Shown here piece after piece: positions 18,884-27,424 of a DNA stretch of 64,000 nt (positions are counted from its first letter, which is position 1; each line of letters starts with the position of its first letter). A program made the position numbers and the translations under genes. The stretch lies in NCBI RefSeq assembly GCF_002215215.1, contig NZ_CP018632.1:7684501-7748500 (forward strand). Reading direction: 5' to 3'. The stretch comes from Granulosicoccus antarcticus IMCC3135 (GTDB lineage Bacteria; Pseudomonadota; Gammaproteobacteria; Granulosicoccales; Granulosicoccaceae). Under the pieces are notes generated by a model. That model did no database searches. It was not told the DNA's origin and saw only the letters and a list, made by a program, of their open reading frames with translations.

Positions 18884-19923
18884 GACGCCGCTCCTGCAGA
18901 GGTAGCTCGAGCAAGACTAGCTCGTGACTGATCTATCAGGACCGCAATTATGATGACAAGACCAACGGTGATGAACTGCCAGAAAGGCGGCATGCCAATG
19001 AAGACCAGTCCGAACTGTATGATGGCAATAATCAGTGAACCGATAACGGTACCGGCAATCGTGCCACTGCCACCGGTCAGACTTGCCCCACCGATAAATA
19101 CGGCGGCAACGGCGTTCAAAAGAATTGGCTCTCCCGCATCGGCGGCACCGGCAGAAAAACGTGCGGTATAAAAGATACCTGCCAAAGCGGCGGTGAACGC
19201 ACTCATCAGATAGATCATGAAAGTGATTCTGGTGGTATTGACGCCAGCTCTGATAGCAGACTGAATATTGCCACCCATAGCGTAGGTATACAGACCGAAT
19301 CGTGTATGGGAAAGCAGGTAGTGAAAGATCAGAGTAACGATCACCGCGACCAATACGGGAATAGGAACAATATCGAATACGCGTCCGTTGCCAAACTCCC
19401 GAGCTGTACTATTACGGATGCTCACGGTTGCACCGCCTGCAATCAGAAAGGCCACACCACGCGTCACACCGAACATACCCAGCGTACCGATGAATGAGGG
19501 TACTTTCAGGCGTGCGATCAACCATCCGTTGATCATGCCCGGAACCAGTGCAATACCAATACCGGCACTGATACCCAGCGTAAAAGACAAGACGGGTGGC
19601 AGCTCAGGCAGTGCTCGTATGACCACGGCCATGGTAACGGCAGCCAAACCAGCAATGAAGCCGATAGACAAGTCGATACCGGCAGAGATGATGACGAGAG
19701 TGAGGCCCAAGGCCATCATGAGTATCTGAGTGGCGGTCAGCAACACACTTTGAAGATTGTACAGATTGCCGAAAAATGTCCTGCCATACGTGATCCAGGA
19801 CCAGGATTCGAAAAAGGCAATAATGATGATCAGGAACAACCATGACCAGGCGTTGGTCAGTATTTGCAATAGTCGAAGCCCGGTTGGTACTTCGTACTTT
19901 TCTGTAGTCACTTTGTTATCCAC
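18880..19923 (-). CDS. Sugar ABC transporter permease (RbsC/FrcC family)
   Basis: This 347-residue inner-membrane protein has about ten hydrophobic segments. It carries the family motif GIDLSIGFIAGLAAV near residues 85-100 and NTTRITFMIYLMSAFTAALAG further on, typical of ribose/xylose/fructose-class permeases. It is the only permease gene, so it probably forms a homodimer. It lies 169 bases downstream of the binding-protein gene, separated by strong RNA hairpins. Confidence 0.92.
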   Translation of the reverse strand: MDNKVTTEKYEVPTGLRLLQILTNAWSWLFLIIIIAFFESWSWITYGRTFFGNLYNLQSVLLTATQILMMALGLTLVIISAGIDLSIGFIAGLAAVTMAVVIRALPELPPVLSFTLGISAGIGIALVPGMINGWLIARLKVPSFIGTLGMFGVTRGVAFLIAGGATVSIRNSTAREFGNGRVFDIVPIPVLVAVIVTLIFHYLLSHTRFGLYTYAMGGNIQSAIRAGVNTTRITFMIYLMSAFTAALAGIFYTARFSAGAADAGEPILLNAVAAVFIGGASLTGGSGTIAGTVIGSLIIAIIQFGLVFIGMPPFWQFITVGLVIIIAVLIDQSRASLARATSAGAAS

Positions 19924-20021
19924 GGCTGGCTACTGTGTTGATAAAACAAGGATTGAGGGCGCAGGAGTACACGGCCCTTAAGGGTTGTGAAATGGATCGC
20001 TATTTGTTTCACGCCTTCTCA

Positions 20022-20076
20022 GGCCAGTCCTTTGCAGGACTGGCCACGGAACTAGTGGCCGATCAGGCTGCCACTA
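20022..20076 (-). promoter_or_regulatory. Intercistronic RNA hairpins between binding protein and permease
   Basis: A perfect 10-base stem (20022-20031 with 20036-20045) closes a four-base loop. Alternative stems follow: 20042-20047 with 20055-20060, and 20053-20059 with 20070-20076. None is followed by a T-tract on the minus strand. In binding-protein ABC operons such structures commonly stabilise the upstream mRNA so that the binding protein is made in excess. I infer that function here. Confidence 0.6.
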
Positions 20077-20092
20077 GGGGTCATCGTTAAAA

Positions 20093-21058
20093 TCAATCAG
20101 AGTAGATGTAGCGTGCCACTTCAGGCTCATCAACATTCTCGGCAGTGATGACAGTGAAACCCGTACCAATCATGGGCGGCACTGACTGACCCGTCAGATG
20201 TGCATAGGCTGTCATCACACCGTAGTAGCCTATTTCAGCAGGATGCTGTGCGATAGCCATATCAACAACACCATCTTTCAGTTGCTCGACAATCGATTGA
20301 GGCGCATCGAATGCGACAACGGTTATTTCATCCAGTTTGTTGGCCGATTCAACGCCATTCGCAGCACCGATGGCTGAGAACAGGTTGGCACCGAAGACAC
20401 CACCCAGATTGGGCTCACGTGCCAGTACGGCTTGTAGTTGTCCGGCCGCGGTGGATGCATCATTTTCGTTGTACTGAGTATCGAGCACCTGGATGTCGGG
20501 AAAACGCTCAGCCATCTCCAGCTTGAATCCTTCTTCACGCTGATCGGTTGTAGAAATACCGGGACGTACGTTGGATACGTAGACCGAGCCCTTGCCACCC
20601 ATGCTTTCAGCCATGGCTGCAGCGGCCATACGGCCACCAGCAACATTATCAGAGGCTATATAGGACATCGGGAAGTCACCATCACCGGCGCCGTCCTGAT
20701 ATTTACCATCGTCAATGAATGTATCCACAGTGATGACTGCCACGCCGCGTTCACTCGCTCTTCTGAGTGGTTCGATAAGCTGCGTTGTATCTGTCGGTGC
20801 GATAACAATGGCATCGGGTTGTCGGGCAATGACGGCATCCAGTACAGGAACCTGAAGTGTCGGATTGAAATCTTCGGCACCCTGAAAATCAACCTTGATT
20901 CCCAATGCCTTGGCGGCAGCCTGTGCCCCCTTGTTCATGGTGATGTAGAAAGCATCGGTTGTCAGGCCCGGCACCAGCACAATGGAAATATCATCCTGTG
21001 CCTGGACCGTTCCCATAAAGGAACTTGCGACGATCGCTGCTGCTAGAATTTTCTTCAT
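20093..21058 (-). CDS. Periplasmic sugar-binding protein of ABC transporter
   Basis: This 321-residue protein has a signal peptide (MKKILAAAIVASSFMGTVQAQ) and a type I periplasmic-binding-protein fold of the ribose/galactose class, including DAVIARQPDAIVIAPTDTTQ and NDASTAAGQLQAVLAREPNL. A strong AGGAGG ribosome-binding site precedes the start, consistent with high expression. The ligand is a monosaccharide; which one cannot be read by eye. It is the first structural gene after the ROK repressor. Confidence 0.92.
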   Translation of the reverse strand: MKKILAAAIVASSFMGTVQAQDDISIVLVPGLTTDAFYITMNKGAQAAAKALGIKVDFQGAEDFNPTLQVPVLDAVIARQPDAIVIAPTDTTQLIEPLRRASERGVAVITVDTFIDDGKYQDGAGDGDFPMSYIASDNVAGGRMAAAAMAESMGGKGSVYVSNVRPGISTTDQREEGFKLEMAERFPDIQVLDTQYNENDASTAAGQLQAVLAREPNLGGVFGANLFSAIGAANGVESANKLDEITVVAFDAPQSIVEQLKDGVVDMAIAQHPAEIGYYGVMTAYAHLTGQSVPPMIGTGFTVITAENVDEPEVARYIYSD

Positions 21059-21198
21059 GATGTTTGAATCCTCCTGTTGAATTCGTGGTTTTTACTTTAT
21101 TGAGACTTATAGAAACCCTTGACCTTTGAATGGCCCAGTGGTGAACAACTTCTTTTGGTGTATTGGAAATATGAAAAGCCTGGATCAATAAAACCGAC

Positions 21199-22386
21199 TC
21201 ACTGCATAAGACCTCCTTCTGCATCAGACTTGTATAGATTCGAGCCGGTACCCGTACCGTGTGCTGTCAGTGCTAGCACATCGTAGATAGGCAATGTCGC
21301 CGCCCCCAGCACCGCGTTATCGTCACCATTACTGCATTGGCGCAACTTGGCGCGTTCAGACCAACCGGGCATGTAATAGTCATCCAGGCGCGTGGAAACC
21401 CCTTGTAACAATGCACGAATGAATTCGGGAGGTAGTTGACCACCAACAATGATCGCATCCAGATTCAACATATGATCCACGGAAACAAGCGCTTTTGCGA
21501 ACAGATCACTGGCCATATCCAACCAGGCCATGAGCGTTTTTTCTCCGGTATTTATACGCTCGGATATCTCAGCAAGAATATTAGCCCCCAGATCTCGTTG
21601 CAGGGCATAGCCCGATACGTAGTTCTCAAGATAGGGCACGACACCTTTGACAGGTTTTTGCGGATGTATCAGCAAATGTCCGAATTCAGCAGCATTGAGA
21701 CCAGCACCGCGATAGACGCGACGGTCCAGGAACAAACCACCACCCAGCCCGTTACCAAAAAACGTTATGTGCAAGAAGTTGCGGTAATCACGCCCCATGC
21801 CATACCAAAACTCTCCGATGGCAGCAACGGTTGCATTGTTGTCCATATAGACCGGCAGATTCAGTGCTTCTGCCAGCGGTTGGCGTAGTTGTACATTATC
21901 CCAATCGGTCGTAAAAGCGGTCTGGGTGACGCTGCCCTGCACAAGGTCAATCGGGCCTACTGATGCCAGACCCGCGGCCAGCGGCTTTCCATTAGGCACT
22001 TCCTGCTTGAGTAATTTGCCAATGCGTATCAGCGATTTCATGACAGCAGCAGGTGTCGGTGGTCTGGGCAGGTCTTCAACGATATCGAAGATGATATTGC
22101 CTTTCAGATCGACTACAGCGCCACGAATTCTTTCATGACTGAAGTGAAGTCCCAGTGTGTAGGCTGAGTTGGCAGCCACCCCCATTTCTATGGCGGGTTG
22201 ACCTCTAGAACTGGTTCGGCGACCCAGTTCGATGACATAGCCCAACTCAAGTAATTCAGCGACGATATAGGAAATCGAGGCGGTGGTCAGACCCACATGC
22301 TGTGCAATTTCTGACCGGGATACAGGCTCGAACAGATGTATGACTTCGAATACACGTGCACGATTGAAGTCTCGCGAATTAGACAT
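21199..22386 (-). CDS. ROK family transcriptional repressor (NagC/XylR type)
   Basis: This 395-residue protein begins with a winged helix-turn-helix (FEPVSRSEIAQHVGLTTASISYIVAELLELGYV) fused to a ROK sugar-kinase-like domain (about residues 85-380). The sugar-binding domain acts as the inducer sensor in this family. It is the promoter-proximal gene of the sugar operon, with AT-rich palindromes just upstream that are good candidates for its own operator. It therefore probably represses its own gene and the transport/kinase genes until the sugar is present. Confidence 0.9.
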   Translation of the reverse strand: MSNSRDFNRARVFEVIHLFEPVSRSEIAQHVGLTTASISYIVAELLELGYVIELGRRTSSRGQPAIEMGVAANSAYTLGLHFSHERIRGAVVDLKGNIIFDIVEDLPRPPTPAAVMKSLIRIGKLLKQEVPNGKPLAAGLASVGPIDLVQGSVTQTAFTTDWDNVQLRQPLAEALNLPVYMDNNATVAAIGEFWYGMGRDYRNFLHITFFGNGLGGGLFLDRRVYRGAGLNAAEFGHLLIHPQKPVKGVVPYLENYVSGYALQRDLGANILAEISERINTGEKTLMAWLDMASDLFAKALVSVDHMLNLDAIIVGGQLPPEFIRALLQGVSTRLDDYYMPGWSERAKLRQCSNGDDNAVLGAATLPIYDVLALTAHGTGTGSNLYKSDAEGGLMQ

Positions 22387-22430
22387 GGGACGTACCGAAT
22401 AAGACTGTCCTTCTGCCTCGCGACGCGCTC

Positions 22431-22454
22431 ATTTAATTAAATTAAATTGTTTAA
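22431..22454. promoter_or_regulatory. AT-rich palindromes, candidate ROK repressor operator
   Basis: ATTTAATTAAAT (22431-22442) is a perfect palindrome. It abuts TTAAATTGTTTAA (22442-22454), a TTAAA/TTTAA inverted repeat. They lie 45-70 bases upstream of the ROK repressor start, in the promoter region. ROK repressors such as NagC bind AT-rich inverted repeats. Binding is inferred. Confidence 0.5.
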
Positions 22455-22541
22455 CTTAATAGGAATATAGAACGCCTGTCATTGCTGTGTCAACCAAAAT
22501 CCACGAATCAACGGACTTCGGTTGACACCACAACTGTCCAT

Positions 22542-23768
22542 TCAGCCCGGGCGCACCACTGCCGATCGCCCAAGCCTGGCCACTGGTGACTCATTGATTG
22601 GCAGATGCAACAGCGCTGCAATCAGGCCCAGGACGATGCCGGCAACCCACATGCTGTCGTAGCTACCGCTGCTGTCATAAAGCCTGCCCCCAAGCCATAC
22701 GCCCAGGAAACTACCAATCTGGTGGCTCAGAAAGACGATGCCGAACAAGGTCCCCATATAGCGTGTGCCAAAGACCTGAGCCACGATACCCGTGGTCAGC
22801 GGCACCGTTGAGAGCCACAACAACCCCATGACAGCGGCAAATCCCAGCACCACCAAGGGTGTTTTGGGAAGTAGCAACAAGGCGGTGATAGCGACGGCTC
22901 GGGCCGTGTAGATAAAGCTCAGGGACATTCTCATGCTGTAGCGTTGCCCTGCAACACCCGACAACAAGGATCCGGCAATATTGAAAAGCCCTATCAAGGC
23001 CAGACTGTAAGCACCAATGTTCGGATTCAACCCGATGTCTCGAACATAGGCCGGGAAGTGAACCGTGATGAAGGCGACATGGAAACCGCAGACAAAAAAG
23101 CCCAGTGTCAGCAAAATGAATCCGCGGTGTGTGAGTGCTTCGTTCAGCGCAGCTCGCAGGCTCTGCTCCTCCTCAAGCTGATTGCCAGAGCTGCCGTGCG
23201 GTAGCATCCAGGCCAGCGGTATCAGCACCAGCGCGCAGCCGGATAGAATAATCAGAGCCTGTTGCCAACCGAAACTACTGATAAAGCCTTGACCGATAGG
23301 CGAAAACAGCACTTGCCCCAGAGAACCAGCGGCCGTCCCGATGCCCAGTACAAATGAGCGTTTTTCCGGCCCGACGACTCTGACCATGGCAGCCATTGCC
23401 AGCGTAAATGCGGAGAAGGCAATACCCAGACCGGACAACACACCTCCGAACAAGTAAAGCAAGGCGTGGGAATCGGCAAACGCCATGCCGTAAACCCCGA
23501 TAAAATAAGTAATGGCGCCCGCCATGATGATTCGGCTGGAACCCCATTTATCCGCAAGAATACCGGCGATCGGCAAGCCCAGTCCCCAGAAAAGATTCTG
23601 CAAGGCCAGCGCCAGGCCGAAGGTCTCCCGACTCCAGCCTCGAGTCACCGTCATGGGCTCGAGAAACAAACCGAATGAGGAGCGAATACCAAATCCGATA
23701 ACCGAGATAAGGCAACCTGCAACAATAACGATGACCGGCGTTCGCCATTGGCTCTTTAATGTACTCAC
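22542..23768 (-). CDS. MFS transporter (monocarboxylate/OFA-like)
   Basis: This 408-residue inner-membrane protein has about twelve hydrophobic segments. The loop 2-3 motif GILADKWGSSR is typical of the major facilitator superfamily, and SSFGLFLEPMTVTRGWSRE recalls the oxalate/monocarboxylate branch. Translation starts at GTG 23768, directly abutting the stop of the TRAP large permease, so it is translationally coupled to it. The context suggests transport of an organic or aromatic acid. The substrate is not identified. Confidence 0.85.
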   Translation of the reverse strand: MSTLKSQWRTPVIVIVAGCLISVIGFGIRSSFGLFLEPMTVTRGWSRETFGLALALQNLFWGLGLPIAGILADKWGSSRIIMAGAITYFIGVYGMAFADSHALLYLFGGVLSGLGIAFSAFTLAMAAMVRVVGPEKRSFVLGIGTAAGSLGQVLFSPIGQGFISSFGWQQALIILSGCALVLIPLAWMLPHGSSGNQLEEEQSLRAALNEALTHRGFILLTLGFFVCGFHVAFITVHFPAYVRDIGLNPNIGAYSLALIGLFNIAGSLLSGVAGQRYSMRMSLSFIYTARAVAITALLLLPKTPLVVLGFAAVMGLLWLSTVPLTTGIVAQVFGTRYMGTLFGIVFLSHQIGSFLGVWLGGRLYDSSGSYDSMWVAGIVLGLIAALLHLPINESPVARLGRSAVVRPG

Positions 23769-25079
23769 CTACTTCATGACCGACGGCAACCATAACGACA
23801 AGGCCGGTATCATGACCAGCACCGCCAGCCTGACCACATCGGCAATGACAAACGGTGTGACGCCACGAAAAATGGTGCTCAACTTGACATCACTCAGAAC
23901 GCCTCGTAGCACATAGACGTTCAAACCCACCGGCGGTGTGATCAAACTGATTTCCGTCACCACCACCACAATGATGGCAAACCAGATCAGCACCACATCA
24001 GGTCCCATTCCAAAATCAAGATTCATGATAATCGGATAGAACACGGGTACGGTCAGCAGAATCATCGACAGACTTTCCAGCACACAGCCCAAGATGATGT
24101 AGATCACCAGCATGGCGGCCAATACCACGAACGCATTCAACTCCAGATCTTCTATCAGCCAGCCAAGCTCATCGGGCAACCCTGCCAGATTGATGAAGTT
24201 GGTGAAGATCAATGCCCCGATGAGCACCGCAAAAATCATGGCCGTGGTACGAACGCAATCCAGCAAGGACTCAAACAAGGTCTTGATGGTCAGGCTGCGC
24301 TTGGCAATGGCGATGATAAACGCAACCCCGGCCCCAATACCAGCCGCCTCGGTCGGTGTAAAAATACCGCCGTAGATGCCGCCGATTATAATCAGGAAAA
24401 GCAGTAACACTTCCCAGACACCCAGCACCGCTTTGCCTCTTTGTGCCCAGGTTGAGCGCTCACCACGCGGGCCCAGATCTGGCCAGATGCGGGTCATGAC
24501 ATTGATCGCGATCGCATAACCGATAACACCCAGCAGCCCCGGGATCACCCCGGCCATGAACAGGGCACCAATATTGGTTTCGGTCATGATGCCGAAAATA
24601 ACCAGAATGACACTGGGGGGAATCAATATGCCCAGCGTTCCTCCGGCTGCAATGGCACCGGTGGCCAGACTATCGGCATAACCAAAACGACGCATGGGTG
24701 GCATGGCCACCTTGCTCATGGTCGCCGCCGTGGCCAGACTGGAACCGCAGACAGCACTGAACCCGCCGCAGGCGCCAATGGTGGCAATGGCCAATCCACC
24801 ACGCCAATGACCGACAAATGAATAGGCGGCGTCATAGAGTTTGTGGGACAGCCCCGAACGGGTGATCAGATTTCCCATGAAAATGAACAGAGGAATGATC
24901 GACAGTGTGTAGGACAAGCCACCGTCAAAGGCCATCTGGCCAACCATCGACAAAGAGGCAGACCAGCTGGTCTGCAAGGCAAAGCCGACAAAACCAATAA
25001 GCCCCATTGCAAAGGCAATAGGCATGCGCAACAGTATCAGTACCATCAGTACTGCAAATCCGATAAGCGAGGCCGTCAT
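23769..25079 (-). CDS. TRAP transporter large permease (DctM family)
   Basis: This 436-residue polytopic inner-membrane protein has the DctM hallmarks: PLFIFMGNLITRSGLS near the N terminus, SSLATAATMSKVAMPPM, and GTLGILIPPSVILVIFGI. It couples sodium or proton gradients to uptake of a carboxylate delivered by the periplasmic binding protein. It follows the small permease by 34 bases and abuts the MFS gene. Confidence 0.93.
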   Translation of the reverse strand: MTASLIGFAVLMVLILLRMPIAFAMGLIGFVGFALQTSWSASLSMVGQMAFDGGLSYTLSIIPLFIFMGNLITRSGLSHKLYDAAYSFVGHWRGGLAIATIGACGGFSAVCGSSLATAATMSKVAMPPMRRFGYADSLATGAIAAGGTLGILIPPSVILVIFGIMTETNIGALFMAGVIPGLLGVIGYAIAINVMTRIWPDLGPRGERSTWAQRGKAVLGVWEVLLLFLIIIGGIYGGIFTPTEAAGIGAGVAFIIAIAKRSLTIKTLFESLLDCVRTTAMIFAVLIGALIFTNFINLAGLPDELGWLIEDLELNAFVVLAAMLVIYIILGCVLESLSMILLTVPVFYPIIMNLDFGMGPDVVLIWFAIIVVVVTEISLITPPVGLNVYVLRGVLSDVKLSTIFRGVTPFVIADVVRLAVLVMIPALSLWLPSVMK

Positions 25080-25113
25080 GAGTGCAGGTTTCTGATGGTG
25101 TAGGCAGACTTGA

Positions 25114-25575
25114 TCATGAGCGCTTCATCGCCTCTAGGCCCTTGAGTACCAGTACCAGAGCACTGATGGCACACGATGCCGTCATGAGATAGCCGATCGG
25201 TGTCAAGGGTATTTCCAGGGTATTGGTCACATGACCGTCAGCAGCAATGCTTTGTGTCTTGTGCCATAACTGCCAGGCAAGCACCGCCAGCACCAGAGCG
25301 CTGAGCCAGTCCATGACCAACGTCAGGAACCTGCGAAAACCATCGGGCATGAAAGCATCAAGCAAGTCGACACGGATGTGTTCATCCGTGTCGGTGGCTA
25401 ACGGCAAACCGATGAAGATCATGGCGGCCAGGGCAAGTTCGGTAATCTCGAACGCCCCCGTCAGAGGGTTGTTGAACAGGTAGCGACCCACCACATCAAT
25501 GCAGGTCACTACCATCATCAACAGCACCATGAATGAGGCAAGGCCACCCATGCCATAACGCAGAACATTACTCAT
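25114..25575 (-). CDS. TRAP transporter small permease (DctQ family)
   Basis: This 153-residue protein has four predicted membrane helices and the DctQ pattern FEITELALAAMIFIGLPLATDTDEHIRVDLL. It pairs with the DctM-type permease just downstream. It begins 31 bases after the binding-protein gene. Confidence 0.88.
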   Translation of the reverse strand: MSNVLRYGMGGLASFMVLLMMVVTCIDVVGRYLFNNPLTGAFEITELALAAMIFIGLPLATDTDEHIRVDLLDAFMPDGFRRFLTLVMDWLSALVLAVLAWQLWHKTQSIAADGHVTNTLEIPLTPIGYLMTASCAISALVLVLKGLEAMKRS

Positions 25576-25606
25576 GCGAGGCAGACCTTCATCACACGGC
25601 TAAGCA

Positions 25607-26665
25607 TCATTTTTGCTGTGCTTTGGCCCGCAGACTGGCAAGCAAGGCCTCGCCGTCAACACCTTTTTTCGCAGCTTTTTCGAGCCACTCGGCTTCGATA
25701 GGCTCAAGAGCTGCGTTGATTTCGGCAATGAAAGCATCATCAGCAACCGTTACGGGAATGTCGGCCTCTTTAATGGCTTCCCAGGCCGCTGCATCGGCAA
25801 CATCCCAGGCTTGACCTTGCAAGCGGGCAAACGCTTCACCGGATACGCTCATGATGGCTTTCTGATCATCCTCGGACAGGCTATCCCAACGCCCCTGATT
25901 CATGCTCATGAACCAGGTGGTGTTGTACAGACCACCGGGAATCTGCGTGATATTGTCTACTGCATCGATGAACTTGTATGAAACCATCGTCTCGGCCGGC
26001 ATGGTCAGAGCATCGATAACACCACGAGACATGGTCTCGTAGATTTCCGAGGGTGATACCAGCATCTGCTCCGCACCCAGTGCTGCAATCAGATCATTGG
26101 CGACACCACCTGGTACACGAACTTTCAGACCTTCCAGGTCAGCCGCTTTTTCGATCTTGTTCTCTGTGCGGTTCTGGATAATGCCGGGACCATGTGTGAA
26201 CAGGCTCAGGACATGAGTTCCCTCGTGCTCTGCAAAAATCTCTGGCGTCTCTTCTGCGACCTGCCAGTAAGCGGCAGACACCGCTTCGGCGCTCTCACCC
26301 AGGAAGGGGAACTGGGCCACATTACTGACTTCGAAGCGCGTGCCTTTTGTATAGCTCTGCAGACCGTAGCTGATATCGGCAATACCATCTTTGGCCAGAT
26401 CAAAATGTATCAGCGGCGAGCCCAGTGGCTTGGCCAGTATGCGTATCCGTACATTTCCATTGGTTGCTTCGCGCACCTGATCGGCCCATGGCTTCAGGGC
26501 GTTGACGACAAAGGGATGAGTCGGTGGCAACCAGGAGGATAGTGTCAGTGTTTCTGCCGCCACCACGGTTGTCACAGGTGCTGCAGACAGCAGCAGCGCG
26601 ACAGCGGTCAACGTGCCTTTGAATACAGTTTTAAGCTTTGTGGAAGCTGTGTACTTAGGTGTCAT
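25607..26665 (-). CDS. TRAP transporter substrate-binding protein (DctP family)
   Basis: From the ATG at 26665 the protein has 352 residues. It has a signal peptide ending near VVAAETLTL and a DctP fold, including GLKVRVPGGVANDLIAALGA, which carries the conserved Arg that contacts the substrate carboxylate, and MSRGVIDALTMPAE. AAGGAA precedes this start; the earlier in-frame ATG at 26722 would add 19 non-signal residues. It lies 31 bases after paaY, so phenylacetate or a related aromatic acid is a reasonable but untested ligand. Confidence 0.9.
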   Translation of the reverse strand: MTPKYTASTKLKTVFKGTLTAVALLLSAAPVTTVVAAETLTLSSWLPPTHPFVVNALKPWADQVREATNGNVRIRILAKPLGSPLIHFDLAKDGIADISYGLQSYTKGTRFEVSNVAQFPFLGESAEAVSAAYWQVAEETPEIFAEHEGTHVLSLFTHGPGIIQNRTENKIEKAADLEGLKVRVPGGVANDLIAALGAEQMLVSPSEIYETMSRGVIDALTMPAETMVSYKFIDAVDNITQIPGGLYNTTWFMSMNQGRWDSLSEDDQKAIMSVSGEAFARLQGQAWDVADAAAWEAIKEADIPVTVADDAFIAEINAALEPIEAEWLEKAAKKGVDGEALLASLRAKAQQK

Positions 26666-26696
26666 GAAAATTCCTTGTGGTATCAAGTGGTGGACT

Positions 26697-27311
26697 TCAG
26701 TCGTCAAATTTCTTGCGAGCATTGACTAGCGGCTCGAATGCACCCATGGGGATGCGAGCTCTGTTTTCTTCTACTTGCTGCAATGGTTCTGCAGGTTTCA
26801 TACTTTGGTGACAACGAATACTCAACGCCTGGTAGGTGCGAGTACCTTCACTCTTCCAACTGATTTCCTCATCAGTTAACTGCCGAATGATCTTGGCTGG
26901 CAGACCCGCTACCAGAGATCGGGGTGGGATGATGATACCTGCCTTGACGAATGCCATCGCTGCCACAATGCTGGACTCTCCAATCACAGCCTTGTCCATC
27001 ACGACTGCATTCATGCCGACCATGGCGTTCTTGCCGATATGACAGCCGTGCAAAACGGCACCATGACCTATATGCCCATCTTCTTCAACGATGGTGTCAG
27101 TGTTCGGGAACCCATGCATGACACAGGTGTCTTGCAAGTTGGCGCCACGTTCCAGAACCAGTCGCCCAAAGTCGCCTCGCAGACAGGCAGCCGGACCCAC
27201 ATAACAATCAGGACCGACAATCACATCACCAATAAGAATAGCATCTGGATGCACAAAAGCACTGGGGTCTATAACCGGGACTATCCCATCTATCTCATAT
27301 ACACGTGCCAT
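26697..27311 (-). CDS. paaY: PaaY hexapeptide-repeat thioesterase/carbonic-anhydrase-like protein
   Basis: This 204-residue protein has the left-handed beta-helix hexapeptide repeats of gamma-carbonic anhydrase-like proteins. The sequence closely follows known Paa[44 protein letters not shown] with metal-binding His residues, and [13 protein letters not shown]. PaaY is reported to hydrolyse dead-end CoA adducts formed during phenylacetate degradation. It lies between the hydratase/dehydrogenase fusion and the TRAP genes. Confidence 0.92.
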   Translation of the reverse strand: MARVYEIDGIVPVIDPSAFVHPDAILIGDVIVGPDCYVGPAACLRGDFGRLVLERGANLQDTCVMHGFPNTDTIVEEDGHIGHGAVLHGCHIGKNAMVGMNAVVMDKAVIGESSIVAAMAFVKAGIIIPPRSLVAGLPAKIIRQLTDEEISWKSEGTRTYQALSIRCHQSMKPAEPLQQVEENRARIPMGAFEPLVNARKKFDD

Positions 27312-27424
27312 GGAAGCAGACTCAATTAGTGGTCAGGCAGCTCGGAACTGCCAATACATTAAGGCAAGAATGCGAATGCCCGTCAAGCGGGCAAACGTTC
27401 TGTTTTTCATCAGTGACGATCGAA

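Noticed and set aside
18131-21058. Naming the ABC importer a fructose (Frc) system
   Set aside because: The single-domain ATPase and gene set recall frcBCAK, but ribose, tagatose, psicose and galactofuranose importers look alike at this level, so no sugar is claimed.
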